Assembly: GCF_013240295.1 (NCBI RefSeq)
Contig: NZ_JABETK010000002.1
Location: 1,984,001 to 2,048,000 of the forward strand
Source of the DNA: Neoaquamicrobium sediminum
GTDB lineage: Bacteria > Pseudomonadota > Alphaproteobacteria > Rhizobiales > Rhizobiaceae
DNA length: 64,000 nucleotides
Direction of reading: 5' to 3'
A program made the position numbers and the translations under genes. Positions 34,140 to 42,703 of the stretch are shown in pieces; within the stretch, counting starts at the first letter, position 1, and each line of letters opens with the position of its first letter. The notes below the pieces were generated by a model. That model made no database searches, was not told the DNA's origin, and saw nothing but the letters and a program-made list of their open reading frames with translations.

Positions 34140-35134
34140 CTAGTTGCGGAACAGGAGCAGGATGTTTTCCGCATAGGAATTGGCTATCTGGAGCGACTGC
34201 ACGCCAAGCTGCTGCTGCACCTGCAGCGCCTGCAGCCGGGTCGACTCCTTGTTCATGTCTGCATCGACCAGCTGACCGACACCGCGGTCGATCGAATCCA
34301 TCAGGTTGGACGTGTAGTCCTTCTGCAGGTCAACGCGCTTCTTGATCGCGCCGATGGCCGTCGCGGCGTTGGCCATTTCCGCCAGCGTCTGGTCGACGAC
34401 CGTAAGCATCTGTTCGAGCTGCTCGTCGGTGTGGCCCACGACATTCAGCGACGATACAGCGTAGCCGTCGGTCGCGGCCGCGGTTCCGGGCGTGGCCGCG
34501 GTGGCAGTGTTGTCGCGCAATCCCGTCGTGCCGAGGCGGAGCCCTCGAGCATGCCCATCGTTTCGTTCGTCGTCGCCGCGGCGTCATAGAGCTTGATAGC
34601 CTGTACGTCGATGCCGATGTAGCCCAGAATGATCGCGCCGTTCTGGTCGCGCGTGAAGGCCGAAACGATGTCGACCTCCTTGTGAACGCCGTCCGACGGA
34701 TGACCGTTGGCTGCGAGCGAGTTAACCGACAGCCAGTTGGCGCCCGAGAAGGTTGCGGCTAGCGCGGTGAACCGAAGCTGCTCCTGGAAGGCGGTCACTT
34801 CTTCCTGGATGCGCTCCTTGTTGTCTTCGCTCATGCCGACGGCTGCGAGAACCTTCTGCTTGATCTCGTCGATGAGACCGATCGCGGCTTCGAGCGCCGT
34901 GTAGGCGGTGTCGACGCGGCTGGCGCCGAGGCCGAGCGTATCCTGGACGGTGGACAGGACATTGTTATCGGACCGCATCGTGGTCGCAATCGACCAGTAG
35001 GCCGCGTTGTCGGACGCCTGCGAGACGCGCAGGCCGGTCGAGATGCGACCCTGCACAACCTCCAGCGCCTTGTTGGTGGCGTGAAGGACCTGCAACGCGG
35101 TCATCGCTGCCGGGTTTGTGTTGATGCTCGACAA
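34140..35134 (-). CDS. Divergent long flagellin (fla1, one frameshift)
   Basis: This is a flagellar filament subunit of about 331 residues after repair. The N-terminus is SSINTNPAAMTALQVLHATNKALEVVQGRISTGLRVSQASDNAAYWSIA and the C-terminus VGQLVDADMNKESTRLQALQVQQQLGVQSLQIANSYAENIL, both classic flagellin D0/D1 signatures. I place the start at TTG 35134, which has AAGGGG just upstream and yields the normal flagellin N-terminus. The frame breaks near 34533. The central domain is longer than, and unlike, that of the other three flagellins here. It is the most distal flagellin and ends at a terminator. Confidence 0.86.
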
Positions 35135-35192
35135 GGTGTTGCCCCTTCTAAGACGCCCGCTGATTTGGTTAACCATAAGTAGATTTTCATGG

Positions 35193-35207
35193 TTAACGGG
35201 TCGTTAA
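35193..35207. promoter_or_regulatory. CtrA-like box TTAA-N7-TTAA upstream of flagellin 1
   Basis: TTAA at 35193, seven bases, then TTAA at 35204 match the full alphaproteobacterial CtrA consensus. A further TTAACCAT lies at 35169-35176. Both are 35-75 bases upstream of the flagellin start. A GGTTAA core also occurs upstream of the other three flagellins. Confidence 0.5.
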
Positions 35208-35307
35208 GCAGACGTGCCGAATGGGGTTCTCTGAGAAGCGCGCGCAGCACAAAGGCCCGCGCCCCCATGAGGAGCGCGGACCAGCATCGACTGAGGTGCC
35301 TTAGGGA

Positions 35308-36107
35308 TCAGCCTCGGAACAGCGTCAGGATGTTCTGGCTCGACGAATTGGCGATCGACAGCGCCTGGATGCCGAGCTGCTGCTGTACCTGAAGGGCGGA
35401 CAGCTTTGCCGATTCCGCATTCATATCGGCATCGACGAGCTGACCGACGCCACGGTCGACAGCATCGATGAGCTTCGACGTGAAGTCATCTGGGATTCGA
35501 GCCGTACCTTCATCGCGCCCAGTTCGGAAGCAGCACCGCGCATCGCATAGAGAGCAAGTTCCGCCGTGTCGGCATCGGTCATCGTGGCGGCTTCCGCCTC
35601 GAGGTCGTAGGCGTTCAGCGTCAGGGTCTTGACTTCGGTCGAGCCCGCAGTGCCATCACCCTTGATGTAGCCCGTTACCACGGTCACGTTGGCGCCAGTG
35701 CTCGCCAGCAGGTTCTGGCCTTCGAAGTCAGCCGCGGCAGCGATTTCCTGCATGGCGGCAACAAGTTCGTCGATTTCCGCCTGGAGTGCCGCGGTATCGG
35801 TGCCGTCCTGCTCCATCGCAAGGTAGCGGGAATGGATCTCGGTGGTCAGCTTGATCGCTTCGTCGAGACCGGTATACGCGGCATCGAGGATCGCCCGGCC
35901 GAAGCCAATCGAGTCCTTCACGACGCCGAGCAGGTTGCTCTGGCTCTTCATGCCGACCGAGATCGACCAGTAGGCCGCATTGTCCGAAGCCTCGTTGACG
36001 CGCGCGCCGGTGGCAATTCGGTTCTGGGTTACAGCAAGTTTCTTGTTGGTGCTGGTGAGGGTTTGCAGCGCCGTCATCGCGGCGGCATTCGTCAGGAGAC
36101 TAGCCAT
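35308..36107 (-). CDS. Flagellin (fla2, one frameshift)
   Basis: This is a flagellar filament subunit of about 266 residues after repair. It begins MASLLTNAAAMTALQTLTSTNKKLAVTQNRIATGARVNEASDNAAYWSIS and ends with the conserved QLVDADMNAESAKLSALQVQQQLGIQALSIANSSSQNILTLF. The frame breaks near 35487 within ...LESQM-FTSKLIDAVDRG. One added base joins the halves and gives the same length as the next two flagellins. An imperfect terminator hairpin (GCGCGGGCC type, about 35258-35282) lies downstream on the - strand. Confidence 0.9.
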
Positions 36108-36250
36108 TTTTCTACGCCTTGAACTGATTACGTCACGACATGCCGGGCTGATTGCCGGCGTGGCGGATTGGCGTCATGCCCCCGGATACTGCACACTCGG
36201 TCCGGCCCGCTTGTTGACGCTATTTATGAACAAGGATGGATAATGGGAGG

Positions 36251-36270
36251 CTAAGAAACATGGTTAATGA
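36251..36270. promoter_or_regulatory. Conserved flagellin upstream motif (fla2)
   Basis: A 20-base segment (CTAAGAAACATGGTTAATGA on the + strand) lies about 145 bases upstream of the fla2 start. It recurs with one difference upstream of fla3 at 37366-37385, and a weaker copy precedes fla4 near 38477. It includes a TTAA-N7-TAAA near-match to a CtrA box. The surrounding 36220-36357 stretch is strongly AT-rich and presumably holds the promoter. Confidence 0.55.
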
Positions 36271-36357
36271 AGTATAAATCCCAATGTTTTTGGTTTATAA
36301 ATAGTAAAAATACAGGATAAGTATTTATGAAATAGAAACTTTAGTTCTTAAATGGTA

Positions 36358-36387
36358 AAGGCCGCGCTCCGGTTGAAGCGCGGCCTT
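36358..36387 (-). terminator. Terminator after flagellin 3
   Basis: AAGGCCGCGCT and its perfect inverse AGCGCGGCCTT surround an 8-base loop. On the - strand this lies 35 bases after the fla3 stop and is followed by a T-containing AT-rich run. It separates the fla3 unit from the fla2 promoter region. Confidence 0.75.
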
Positions 36388-36422
36388 CGATTTTTCAGGG
36401 CTGGTCAGCCCTGCCTTGTCGC

Positions 36423-37220
36423 TTAGCGGAAGAGCGACAGGATGTTCTGGCTGTTGGAGTTGGCGATCGACAGCGCCTGGATGCCGAGCTGCTGCTGGAC
36501 CTGCAGGGCCGACAGACGAGCCGACTCTGCATTCATGTCGGCATCGACGAGCTGGCCGACGCCGCGGTCGAGCGCGTCCATCAGCTTCGAGGTGAAGCTG
36601 AGCTGGGCGTCGAGGCGGGTCTTCATCGCGCCGAGTTCCGAAGCAGCCTCACGCATGGCGACCAGCGACGCTTCCGTGGTGTCGGCGTCGGTCATGTTAC
36701 CCGTCTCGGCCTCGAGATCGTAGGCGTTGAGCGTCAGGGTCTTGGTCTCGGTCGAACCGGCAGTGCCGTCGCCCTTGATGTAGCCGGTCACGACCGTGAC
36801 GTTGGCGCCACCGGTGGCGAGCAGGTTCTGGCCCTCGAAGTCGGCAGCCTGCGCGATTTCCTCGATTGCCGTCTTCAGTTCGGCGATTTCGGCGTCGATG
36901 GCAGCCGTGTCCACGCCGTCCTGCTCACGAGCAAGGTAACGCGAGTGGATTTCCGAGGTCAGCTTGATGGCTTCGTCCAGGCCGGTATAGGCCGCGTCGA
37001 GGATCGCCTTGCCGAAGCCGATCGAGTCCTTGACGACCGACTGCAGGTTGCTCTGGTTCTTCATGCCGACCGAGATCGACCAGTAGGCGGCATTGTCGGA
37101 GGCCTGCGAAACACGCTCGCCGGTAGCGATGCGGTTCTGCGTGGTAGCCAGGTTGTTGTTGGTCTTGGTCAGGGTCTGGAGCGCCGTCATTGCGGACGCG
37201 TTGGTCAGAAGACTCGTCAT
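36423..37220 (-). CDS. Flagellin (fla3)
   Basis: This is a complete filament subunit of 265 residues with intact D0/D1 ends (MTSLLTNASAMTALQTL... and ...LGIQALSIANSNSQNILSLFR). The compact central domain contains VVTGYIKGDGTAGSTETKTLTL. It is roughly nine-tenths identical to fla4, indicating a relatively recent duplication. It has its own upstream region and terminator, so each flagellin is probably a separate transcript. Export would be through the type III flagellar apparatus encoded next door. Confidence 0.95.
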   Translation of the reverse strand: MTSLLTNASAMTALQTLTKTNNNLATTQNRIATGERVSQASDNAAYWSISVGMKNQSNLQSVVKDSIGFGKAILDAAYTGLDEAIKLTSEIHSRYLAREQDGVDTAAIDAEIAELKTAIEEIAQAADFEGQNLLATGGANVTVVTGYIKGDGTAGSTETKTLTLNAYDLEAETGNMTDADTTEASLVAMREAASELGAMKTRLDAQLSFTSKLMDALDRGVGQLVDADMNAESARLSALQVQQQLGIQALSIANSNSQNILSLFR

Positions 37221-37365
37221 AAGAATACGCCTTGTACTGAGTACTAAACTGACATGCCGGGCAACTGCCGGCTAAGCGGAGGGGCGTCATGCCAACCGGA
37301 ACACTCTGTGTTTCCTCCCGGCCCGCTCTTGAACGCAGATGTAAACAGCAATGGCTAACCGCCAC

Positions 37366-37385
37366 CTAAGGAACATGGTTAATGA
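37366..37385. promoter_or_regulatory. Conserved flagellin upstream motif (fla3)
   Basis: This 20-base segment matches the one upstream of fla2 at 19 of 20 positions and lies at almost the same distance (about 146 bases) from the fla3 start. The remainder of the 315-base spacer (37221-37535) holds the fla4 terminator at its far end and nothing coding. Confidence 0.55.
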
Positions 37386-37464
37386 TTTGCTTTTGCTGAA
37401 AAATTTACCATTCGCCTTAGTATTTCGGCTCCGGAATACCTCCCGCATGGCGGATTCAAGCAAA

Positions 37465-37490
37465 AGGCCGCGCCCTGAGGGACGCGGCCT
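37465..37490 (-). terminator. Terminator after flagellin 4
   Basis: AGGCCGCG and its inverse CGCGGCCT flank a 10-base loop. On the - strand it is followed by TTTGCTT, about 45 bases after the fla4 stop. It is similar in sequence to the fla3 terminator, consistent with duplication of the whole unit. Confidence 0.72.
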
Positions 37491-37535
37491 GATGATAGGA
37501 GATAGGCTTCAGCCTATCCCAGCCGATGGAACGTC

Positions 37536-38333
37536 TTAGCGGAAGAGCGCGAGAACGTTCTGGCTGTTGGAGTTGGCGATCGACAGCGCCTGGATGCCGA
37601 GCTGCTGCTGAACCTGCAGGGCCGACAGACGAGCCGACTCTGCATTCATGTCGGCATCGACGAGCTGGCCAACGCCACGGTCGAGGGCGTCCTTCAGCTT
37701 CGAAGTGAAGCTGAGCTGGGCGTCCAGACGGATCTTCTTGGCGCCGAGGTCAGAAGCGGCCTCACGCATGGCGACCAGCGACGCTTCCGTGGTGTCGGCG
37801 TCGGTCATGTTCGCCGTCTCGCCTTCGAGGTCGTAGGCGCTGAGGGTCAGGGTCTTGGTCTCGGAGGAACCGGCAGTGCCGTCGCCCTTGATGTAGCCGG
37901 TCACGACCGTGACGTCGGCGCCAGCAGTGGCGAGCAGGTTCTGGCCCTCAAAGTCGGCAGCCGCCGCGATTTCCTGGATAGCCGTCTTCAGTTCGGCGAT
38001 TTCGGCGTCGATGGCAGCCGTGTCCACGCCGTCCTGCTCACGAGCGAGGTAACGCGAGTGGATTTCCGAGGTCAGCTTGATGGCTTCGTCAAGGCCGGTA
38101 TAGGCCGCGTCGAGGATCGCCTTGCCGAAACCCATCGAGTCCTTGACGACCGACTGCAGGTTGCTCTGGTTCTTCATGCCGACCGAGATCGACCAGTAAG
38201 CAGCGTTGTCGGACGCTTCGTTGACGCGCGCGCCGGTGGCGATGCGGTTCTGGGTGTTGGCCAGGTTCTTGTTGGTCTTGTTCAGGGTCTGGAGCGCCGT
38301 CATTGCGGACGCGTTGGTCAGAAGACTCGTCAT
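37536..38333 (-). CDS. Flagellin (fla4)
   Basis: This is a complete 265-residue flagellin, starting MTSLLTNASAMTALQTLNKTNKNLANTQNRIATGARVNEASDNAAYWS. The ATG at 38333 matches the start of its paralogues; an in-frame extension upstream is not flagellin-like. Differences from fla3 cluster at residues 18-40, in the central loop and near 205-215. It is the first flagellin after fliP. The 207-base spacer to fliP carries two TTAA-containing GGTTAA repeats (38490-38495 and 38516-38521). Confidence 0.95.
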   Translation of the reverse strand: MTSLLTNASAMTALQTLNKTNKNLANTQNRIATGARVNEASDNAAYWSISVGMKNQSNLQSVVKDSMGFGKAILDAAYTGLDEAIKLTSEIHSRYLAREQDGVDTAAIDAEIAELKTAIQEIAAAADFEGQNLLATAGADVTVVTGYIKGDGTAGSSETKTLTLSAYDLEGETANMTDADTTEASLVAMREAASDLGAKKIRLDAQLSFTSKLKDALDRGVGQLVDADMNAESARLSALQVQQQLGIQALSIANSNSQNVLALFR

Positions 38334-38540
38334 GAGAATACGCCTTGTACTCGATACACAATTGACATGCCGGATTCTCACCAGCGAAGCGGCGCGGCCT
38401 CATGCCCGATCGGTTGGAAATCCCCATGACCAATCTGCCCCTCGCAATCCGTTCTAGGGGCCAAACCCTACGGATGAGATAAGCAGCGTGGTTAATTTTC
38501 GTCGGAAAATCAGATGGTTAACGTGCGCTGAATCAGCCCG

Positions 38541-39278
38541 TTAAGCGAACGAGCGCACAAGACTGCCAACGAGCAGGTTCCAGCCGTCGATAAGGACGAA
38601 GAACAGTATCTTGAACGGCAAAGACACCACCACCGGCGGCAGCATCATCATGCCCATCGACATGGTGATCGTCGCCACGATCAGGTCGATCACCAGAAAC
38701 GGCAGCACGATCAGAAAGCCGATCTCGAACCCACGCCGGATTTCGGAGATCATGAACGCCGGGACGAGGATGCGAAAATCCGCGTCCTGAACGGAAACGT
38801 CCGCCTGTTCGCGTTCGCGCGCGAGATCGGCGAACAGGTCGAAATCCTTGTCGCGCACGTTGGCTATCATGAAATCGCGGAACGGCTCCGAGATGCGCCC
38901 GAACGCCTCTTCCTCGTTGATCTCGTTCGCGACTAGCGGCTGCACGCCCTCGTTCCAGGCGCGATCGAATGTAGGTCCCATGACATAGAACGTCATGAAC
39001 AGCGACAGGCTGACCAGGATCAGGTTCGCCGGCGTGCTCGGCAAACCCATGCCCGAGCGCAGGATCGAGAACACGATGACGAACCGGGTGAAGCTCGTCA
39101 CCATGATGAGGATGCCGGGCGCAAGCGACAGGACCGTCAACAGCCCGAAAAGCTGAATGATCGAACCGACCGTCTGGCCCTCGAGCTGGTCGGTCAGGCC
39201 CCCGAGGTCGAGCTGCTGCGCGCTGGCCGGCGCGACAAGCACCAGCAGCAAAAGGACTGAGGTGGCCAGGCGGATCAT
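38541..39278 (-). CDS. fliP: Flagellar export gate protein FliP
   Basis: FliP is a core membrane protein of the flagellar type III export gate. The 245-residue product has a cleavable-type signal (MIRLATSVLLLLVLVAPASAQQ), helices at about 45-75, 85-105, 180-205 and 210-232, and the conserved MVTSFTRFVIVFSILRSGMGLPSTPANLILVSLSLFMTFYVMGP segment. It overlaps the fliL stop by four bases and is the last gene of the leftward flgF-fliP operon. Confidence 0.95.
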   Translation of the reverse strand: MIRLATSVLLLLVLVAPASAQQLDLGGLTDQLEGQTVGSIIQLFGLLTVLSLAPGILIMVTSFTRFVIVFSILRSGMGLPSTPANLILVSLSLFMTFYVMGPTFDRAWNEGVQPLVANEINEEEAFGRISEPFRDFMIANVRDKDFDLFADLAREREQADVSVQDADFRILVPAFMISEIRRGFEIGFLIVLPFLVIDLIVATITMSMGMMMLPPVVVSLPFKILFFVLIDGWNLLVGSLVRSFA

Positions 39279-39775
39279 TGGAAAAGCAACGTCCGGATCA
39301 GGATACGCTTGACTGCGCCGTCGCTGCGGATGGAGGCGCGCTCCTCGATATCGGAACGCAGGTGCTGGAAGCCGCTCGCGCCCTCGACCTGATGAATCTT
39401 CACTGTGCGGAGATAGGCAAGAACATCCTGCTGAATGGTCTGCGCCATCATCATGTCCGGTTCGGCATCGAACACCAGCGCCAGCTCAAGCCTCACCCAT
39501 GTTCCTGTCGGCCCGGCCAGATTTGTTGTGATCGGTTCCAGATAGACGACACCCATTCCGTCATGGGCCTCGGCAAGCGTGGTCTCCGTTGCCTTCGCCG
39601 TCTCGACTGCGGCCTGCTCATGGGCAGCCGGTTGCTGGCCGGTCAGGTAGAGGCCCGAGCCCCAGCCGATACCGACCGCAACGACGCTCAATCCCACGAG
39701 CAGCGCGATCTGCAGCAGCAGCGAGGGTCCCTGCTTTTCCGGTGCCGTATCGTCGACGATAGCCAAGTCCGTCAC
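39275..39775 (-). CDS. fliL: Flagellar basal-body associated protein FliL
   Basis: FliL is a single-pass inner-membrane protein near the stator that supports motor output. It has 166 residues: a cytoplasmic tail, one membrane helix at about 22-45 (LLLQIALLVGLSVVAVGIGWGSGLYL) and a periplasmic domain with YLEPITTNLAGPTGTWVRLELALVFD. It sits between flgH and fliP with a three-base gap and a four-base overlap respectively. Confidence 0.88.
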   Translation of the reverse strand: MTDLAIVDDTAPEKQGPSLLLQIALLVGLSVVAVGIGWGSGLYLTGQQPAAHEQAAVETAKATETTLAEAHDGMGVVYLEPITTNLAGPTGTWVRLELALVFDAEPDMMMAQTIQQDVLAYLRTVKIHQVEGASGFQHLRSDIEERASIRSDGAVKRILIRTLLFQ

Positions 39776-39777
39776 CC

Positions 39778-40479
39778 CTAGAACGGAAGCAGGTTGTCGA
39801 GAACCTGATGCCCGTAGGCCGGCTGCTGAACCTCCGTCAGTCGGCCCCTACCGCCGTAGGAGATACGCGCCTCTGCGATCCTCTCATAGGACACGGTATT
39901 GGCCGCGCCGATGTCGGACGGCCGCACAATGCCGGTAATCGTCAGCACCCGCAGTTCGGCATTAACCAGCACTTCCTGCGAGCCGCTGATTACGAGGTTC
40001 CCGTTCGGCAGCACCTCGGTCACCACCGCCGCCACCTGGAGCTGGATGTCCTCGGAACGAGCCGTTGCCCCCGCGCCCTTCGAATTCGTGGATGAATCGA
40101 TATCGGCGCTAGCCGCGCCGGCGGTTCCAAGCCCCAGCCACGACAGATCGGCGCCGAAGCCAAGGCCCCGGCTGCCGGTGCGGCTGCGTTCGGATTCGTT
40201 GCGGAATCGTGCGCGATCGTTGATGCGGATATCAACCGTGAGGATGTCGCCGGCGCTCAGCGCGCGCGCATCGGTAAAGAACTTGCTCTGCCGGTCGTCC
40301 CAAAGCGAATAACGCTTGGCTTCCTGCGCAGGCGGCGTCGGATACGTGTAGATCGCCTGCGGGTCGCCCACGCCGTAGCCTACCGGCGAAAGCGTCGGCG
40401 GGACGCCGACCTCTTCCCGCACGGTCGAGCAACCGGCGAGCGCGAGCCCCGCGATGAGAAGAAGCGGCTTGCGGATCAT
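39778..40479 (-). CDS. flgH: Flagellar L-ring protein FlgH
   Basis: FlgH is the outer-membrane lipoprotein that forms the L-ring around the rod. The signal peptide MIRKPLLLIAGLALAGC has a lipobox with C17. The 233-residue mature region has SLWDDRQSKFFTDARALSAGDILTVDIRINDRA and GNLVISGSQEVLVNAELRVLTITGIVRPSDI, both diagnostic. It overlaps motE by four bases. Confidence 0.95.
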   Translation of the reverse strand: MIRKPLLLIAGLALAGCSTVREEVGVPPTLSPVGYGVGDPQAIYTYPTPPAQEAKRYSLWDDRQSKFFTDARALSAGDILTVDIRINDRARFRNESERSRTGSRGLGFGADLSWLGLGTAGAASADIDSSTNSKGAGATARSEDIQLQVAAVVTEVLPNGNLVISGSQEVLVNAELRVLTITGIVRPSDIGAANTVSYERIAEARISYGGRGRLTEVQQPAYGHQVLDNLLPF

Positions 40480-41015
40480 GTCGGGTCCTGCTTGCGGGTG
40501 GCGCTCGCGAGAATGCCGGTAAGCACCGCGGCGGCCTTGCTGTCCATTTCATTGAGGATGATGCCAGCCTTGCGGGCCTGCAGTTTCATCAGGATGCTGG
40601 CCGCGACCTCGACATGCACCTCGGCCAGCCGCTCGGCCGCCGCATCCGGCCGCATGACCGAATAGATCTCGACGAGGTTTTCCTCCGCCTTCGCGAGGAA
40701 GTCATTGCGGCGCGTGAGCCAGGCTTCATATTCGGCGCGCTTTTCCTCCATCGCCTCGATGCGCTGGTCGATATCCTTCTGAAGCGTCTCGAGTTCTGCC
40801 TTCTGCAAGGCGTATCTGCGGTCCCTCGCGGCATCGGCGATGTTGGAGCAGAAGCGACGGACGTCTTCATCCAGCTCGCTGACTGTCTCGGTGATCGCAC
40901 CGACAGCCTGCGTTGCCGCGGGCGTTCCGCCGAAGACTAACGCGCCCAGGATGACGCCGGCGCCGAGAGCCAGGGTTGCCGTGCCACGTGGTCGAAGGTT
41001 GAGGTAGCTGCGCAT
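40476..41015 (-). CDS. motE: MotE-like periplasmic chaperone of MotC
   Basis: The product has 179 residues with an N-terminal membrane or signal segment (about 12-35), a long charged coiled coil (about 70-125, ALQKAELETLQKDIDQRIEAMEEKRAEYEAWL) and a C-terminal ILMKLQARKAGIILNEMDSKAAAVLTGIL segment like the MgtE N-terminal helices. This matches the MotE family, described in S. meliloti as a chaperone for the periplasmic motor protein MotC. The position between flgI and flgH is as I recall it in rhizobia. ATG 41015 is chosen because upstream codons lie within flgI. Confidence 0.88.
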   Translation of the reverse strand: MRSYLNLRPRGTATLALGAGVILGALVFGGTPAATQAVGAITETVSELDEDVRRFCSNIADAARDRRYALQKAELETLQKDIDQRIEAMEEKRAEYEAWLTRRNDFLAKAEENLVEIYSVMRPDAAAERLAEVHVEVAASILMKLQARKAGIILNEMDSKAAAVLTGILASATRKQDPT

Positions 41016-41025
41016 TGTCCTGGTC

Positions 41026-42234
41026 CTATTGCAGCACGAGTTCGGCCTGGAGCGCGCCGGCGGACTTGATGCCCTGCAGGATCGCAATGATGCCGTCCGG
41101 CTTCACGCCGAGCCGGTTGAGGCCGGCGACCAGTGTCTGAAGGTCGGGCCCGTCAAGCATGGCGACATTCGCGTCCGGCTGGTTCGCATCGATCGCCGTG
41201 AATGGCTCGACCGCCGTTTCGCCGCGCGAGAATGGTTCCGGCTGCACGACCTGCGGCATTTCGGTGATGCGGACAGTCAGCGCGCCGTGGGAAATCGCCA
41301 CGCGCGAGATGCGCACCTGCTGGCCGATCACGATCGTGCCGGTTCGTTCGTCGACGACGACGCGCGCAGGCGCATCGGATTCGACCACGATGTTTTCCAG
41401 CTCGGCAAAGAAACGCGCAGAAGAGATGTTCGAAGGCCGGTTGATAAGAACCGTACGCGCATCCTGCTCGGCGGCCAGCCGCTGGCCGAAACGGCTCACC
41501 GCATATTCGTTGATCGCATCAGTGATCCGCACCGCCGTGGAGAAATCTGGATTGCGCAGTTGCAGCGTGAGCGTCGTATCCGCGCTGAAGGAGGCCGGCA
41601 CCTGCCGCTCGACAATGGCGCCGTTCGGAACACGGCCGCTTGTGGGCACGCCCTGCGTCAGCGTTTCGGCCTGACCCTGCGCGGTGAAACCGGAGACGAT
41701 AACCGACCCCTGCGCCACGGCGTAGATCTCACCATCTGGAGCGCGCAGCGGGGTCATTACCAGCGTGCCGCCTGCAAGCGAAGTCGCATCGCCCATCGAG
41801 GAAACGTTGACGTCAATCCTTGCACCCGACTGGACGAAGGGCGGAAGGTTCGCGGTTACGATTACGGCGGCGACGTTGCGCGAGCGGGATGCACCGCCAC
41901 GCGTGGAGATGCCGAGATTTTCCAGCATCGCCCGCACCGACTGCTCGGTGAAGGGTGAATTACGCAGCCCGTCGCCGGTGCCCTGCACGCCGATCACCAG
42001 ACCGTAACCGACGAGCTGATTGTCGCGGGCGCTTTGCAGCGTGGCGACATCCTTGATCCGCGAAACGGTAAAGCCTCGTCCGGAAAGCGGGTCGTTGCGG
42101 TTCACGCCGCCATAGGCCGCCCCGCCATAGACGTCGCCGGCCGGTTGCGCGCCGTTCGCAAGCGCTTCGTCGGCACTGGAGGCGCCGACGAAACCGAGAC
42201 CGAGGCAGAATGCAAGGATCAGCGCACGCATCAT
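41026..42234 (-). CDS. flgI: Flagellar P-ring protein FlgI
   Basis: FlgI is a periplasmic ring protein, 402 residues. A signal peptide (MMRALILAFCLGLGFVGASSADEA) is followed by the family hallmark RIKDVATLQSARDNQLVGYGLVIGVQGTGDGLRNSPFTEQSVRAMLENLG and ends TVRITEMPQVVQPEPFSRGET...GVKPDGIIAILQGIKSAGALQAELVLQ. It overlaps the flgA stop by four bases, and its chaperone FlgA is encoded immediately before it. Confidence 0.96.
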   Translation of the reverse strand: MMRALILAFCLGLGFVGASSADEALANGAQPAGDVYGGAAYGGVNRNDPLSGRGFTVSRIKDVATLQSARDNQLVGYGLVIGVQGTGDGLRNSPFTEQSVRAMLENLGISTRGGASRSRNVAAVIVTANLPPFVQSGARIDVNVSSMGDATSLAGGTLVMTPLRAPDGEIYAVAQGSVIVSGFTAQGQAETLTQGVPTSGRVPNGAIVERQVPASFSADTTLTLQLRNPDFSTAVRITDAINEYAVSRFGQRLAAEQDARTVLINRPSNISSARFFAELENIVVESDAPARVVVDERTGTIVIGQQVRISRVAISHGALTVRITEMPQVVQPEPFSRGETAVEPFTAIDANQPDANVAMLDGPDLQTLVAGLNRLGVKPDGIIAILQGIKSAGALQAELVLQ

Positions 42235-42698
42235 GATTCGGAAACTCTTATCGAACCGTCGCCCATCACCGTGCCGGTGAAGACGACACCACTGTCGATG
42301 TTGCGAACCTTGACGAGGTCACCGGCGGCGCCAGCCTGCAGCGGCACGCCCGCAACCGAGATTTCGAGCACCCCTTGCACGAAGCGCACCTGCACCGGCT
42401 TGCCGGTCTCTACCAGATAGGCGTCCCTCACCGCTGAAAGGCCAATCAGACGCCCAGGCAACAGCGTGCGCCGGGCAACCTTGCCGTCGATCTGGCCCCA
42501 TGCACGCGCGAAGGCGGCCGGGTTGCGCAACTGACGACGCAGCGGAACTTCTTCCAACGCGTCTGTGGTGACCGTCTCGCCGGGATAGATGACGCGCGTC
42601 GTCACCAGTACCGTCTCCTGCGCAAAAGCCTGCGCGGCGCCGGCCACAGCCAGCAGCGCGATTGCCAATAATGTCCTGCGCAGGAGAAAACGCATCAT
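42231..42698 (-). CDS. flgA: Flagellar P-ring chaperone FlgA
   Basis: FlgA is a periplasmic chaperone needed for P-ring assembly. It has 155 residues with a signal peptide (LLRRTLLAIALLAVAGAAQAFA) and an SAF-type domain with VIYPGETVTTDALEEVPLRR, then VRDAYLVETGKPVQVRFVQGVLEISVAGVPLQAGAAGDLVKVRN. It is short, without the extra N-terminal domain of enterobacterial FlgA, as is usual in alphaproteobacteria. It lies five bases after flgG. Confidence 0.92.
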   Translation of the reverse strand: MMRFLLRRTLLAIALLAVAGAAQAFAQETVLVTTRVIYPGETVTTDALEEVPLRRQLRNPAAFARAWGQIDGKVARRTLLPGRLIGLSAVRDAYLVETGKPVQVRFVQGVLEISVAGVPLQAGAAGDLVKVRNIDSGVVFTGTVMGDGSIRVSES

Positions 42699-42703
42699 CG
42701 GTC

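Noticed and set aside
34140..38333. Tandem flagellins as assembly duplication
   Set aside because: The four copies differ in protein sequence, length and spacers, and each has its own upstream region and terminator, so they are true paralogues.
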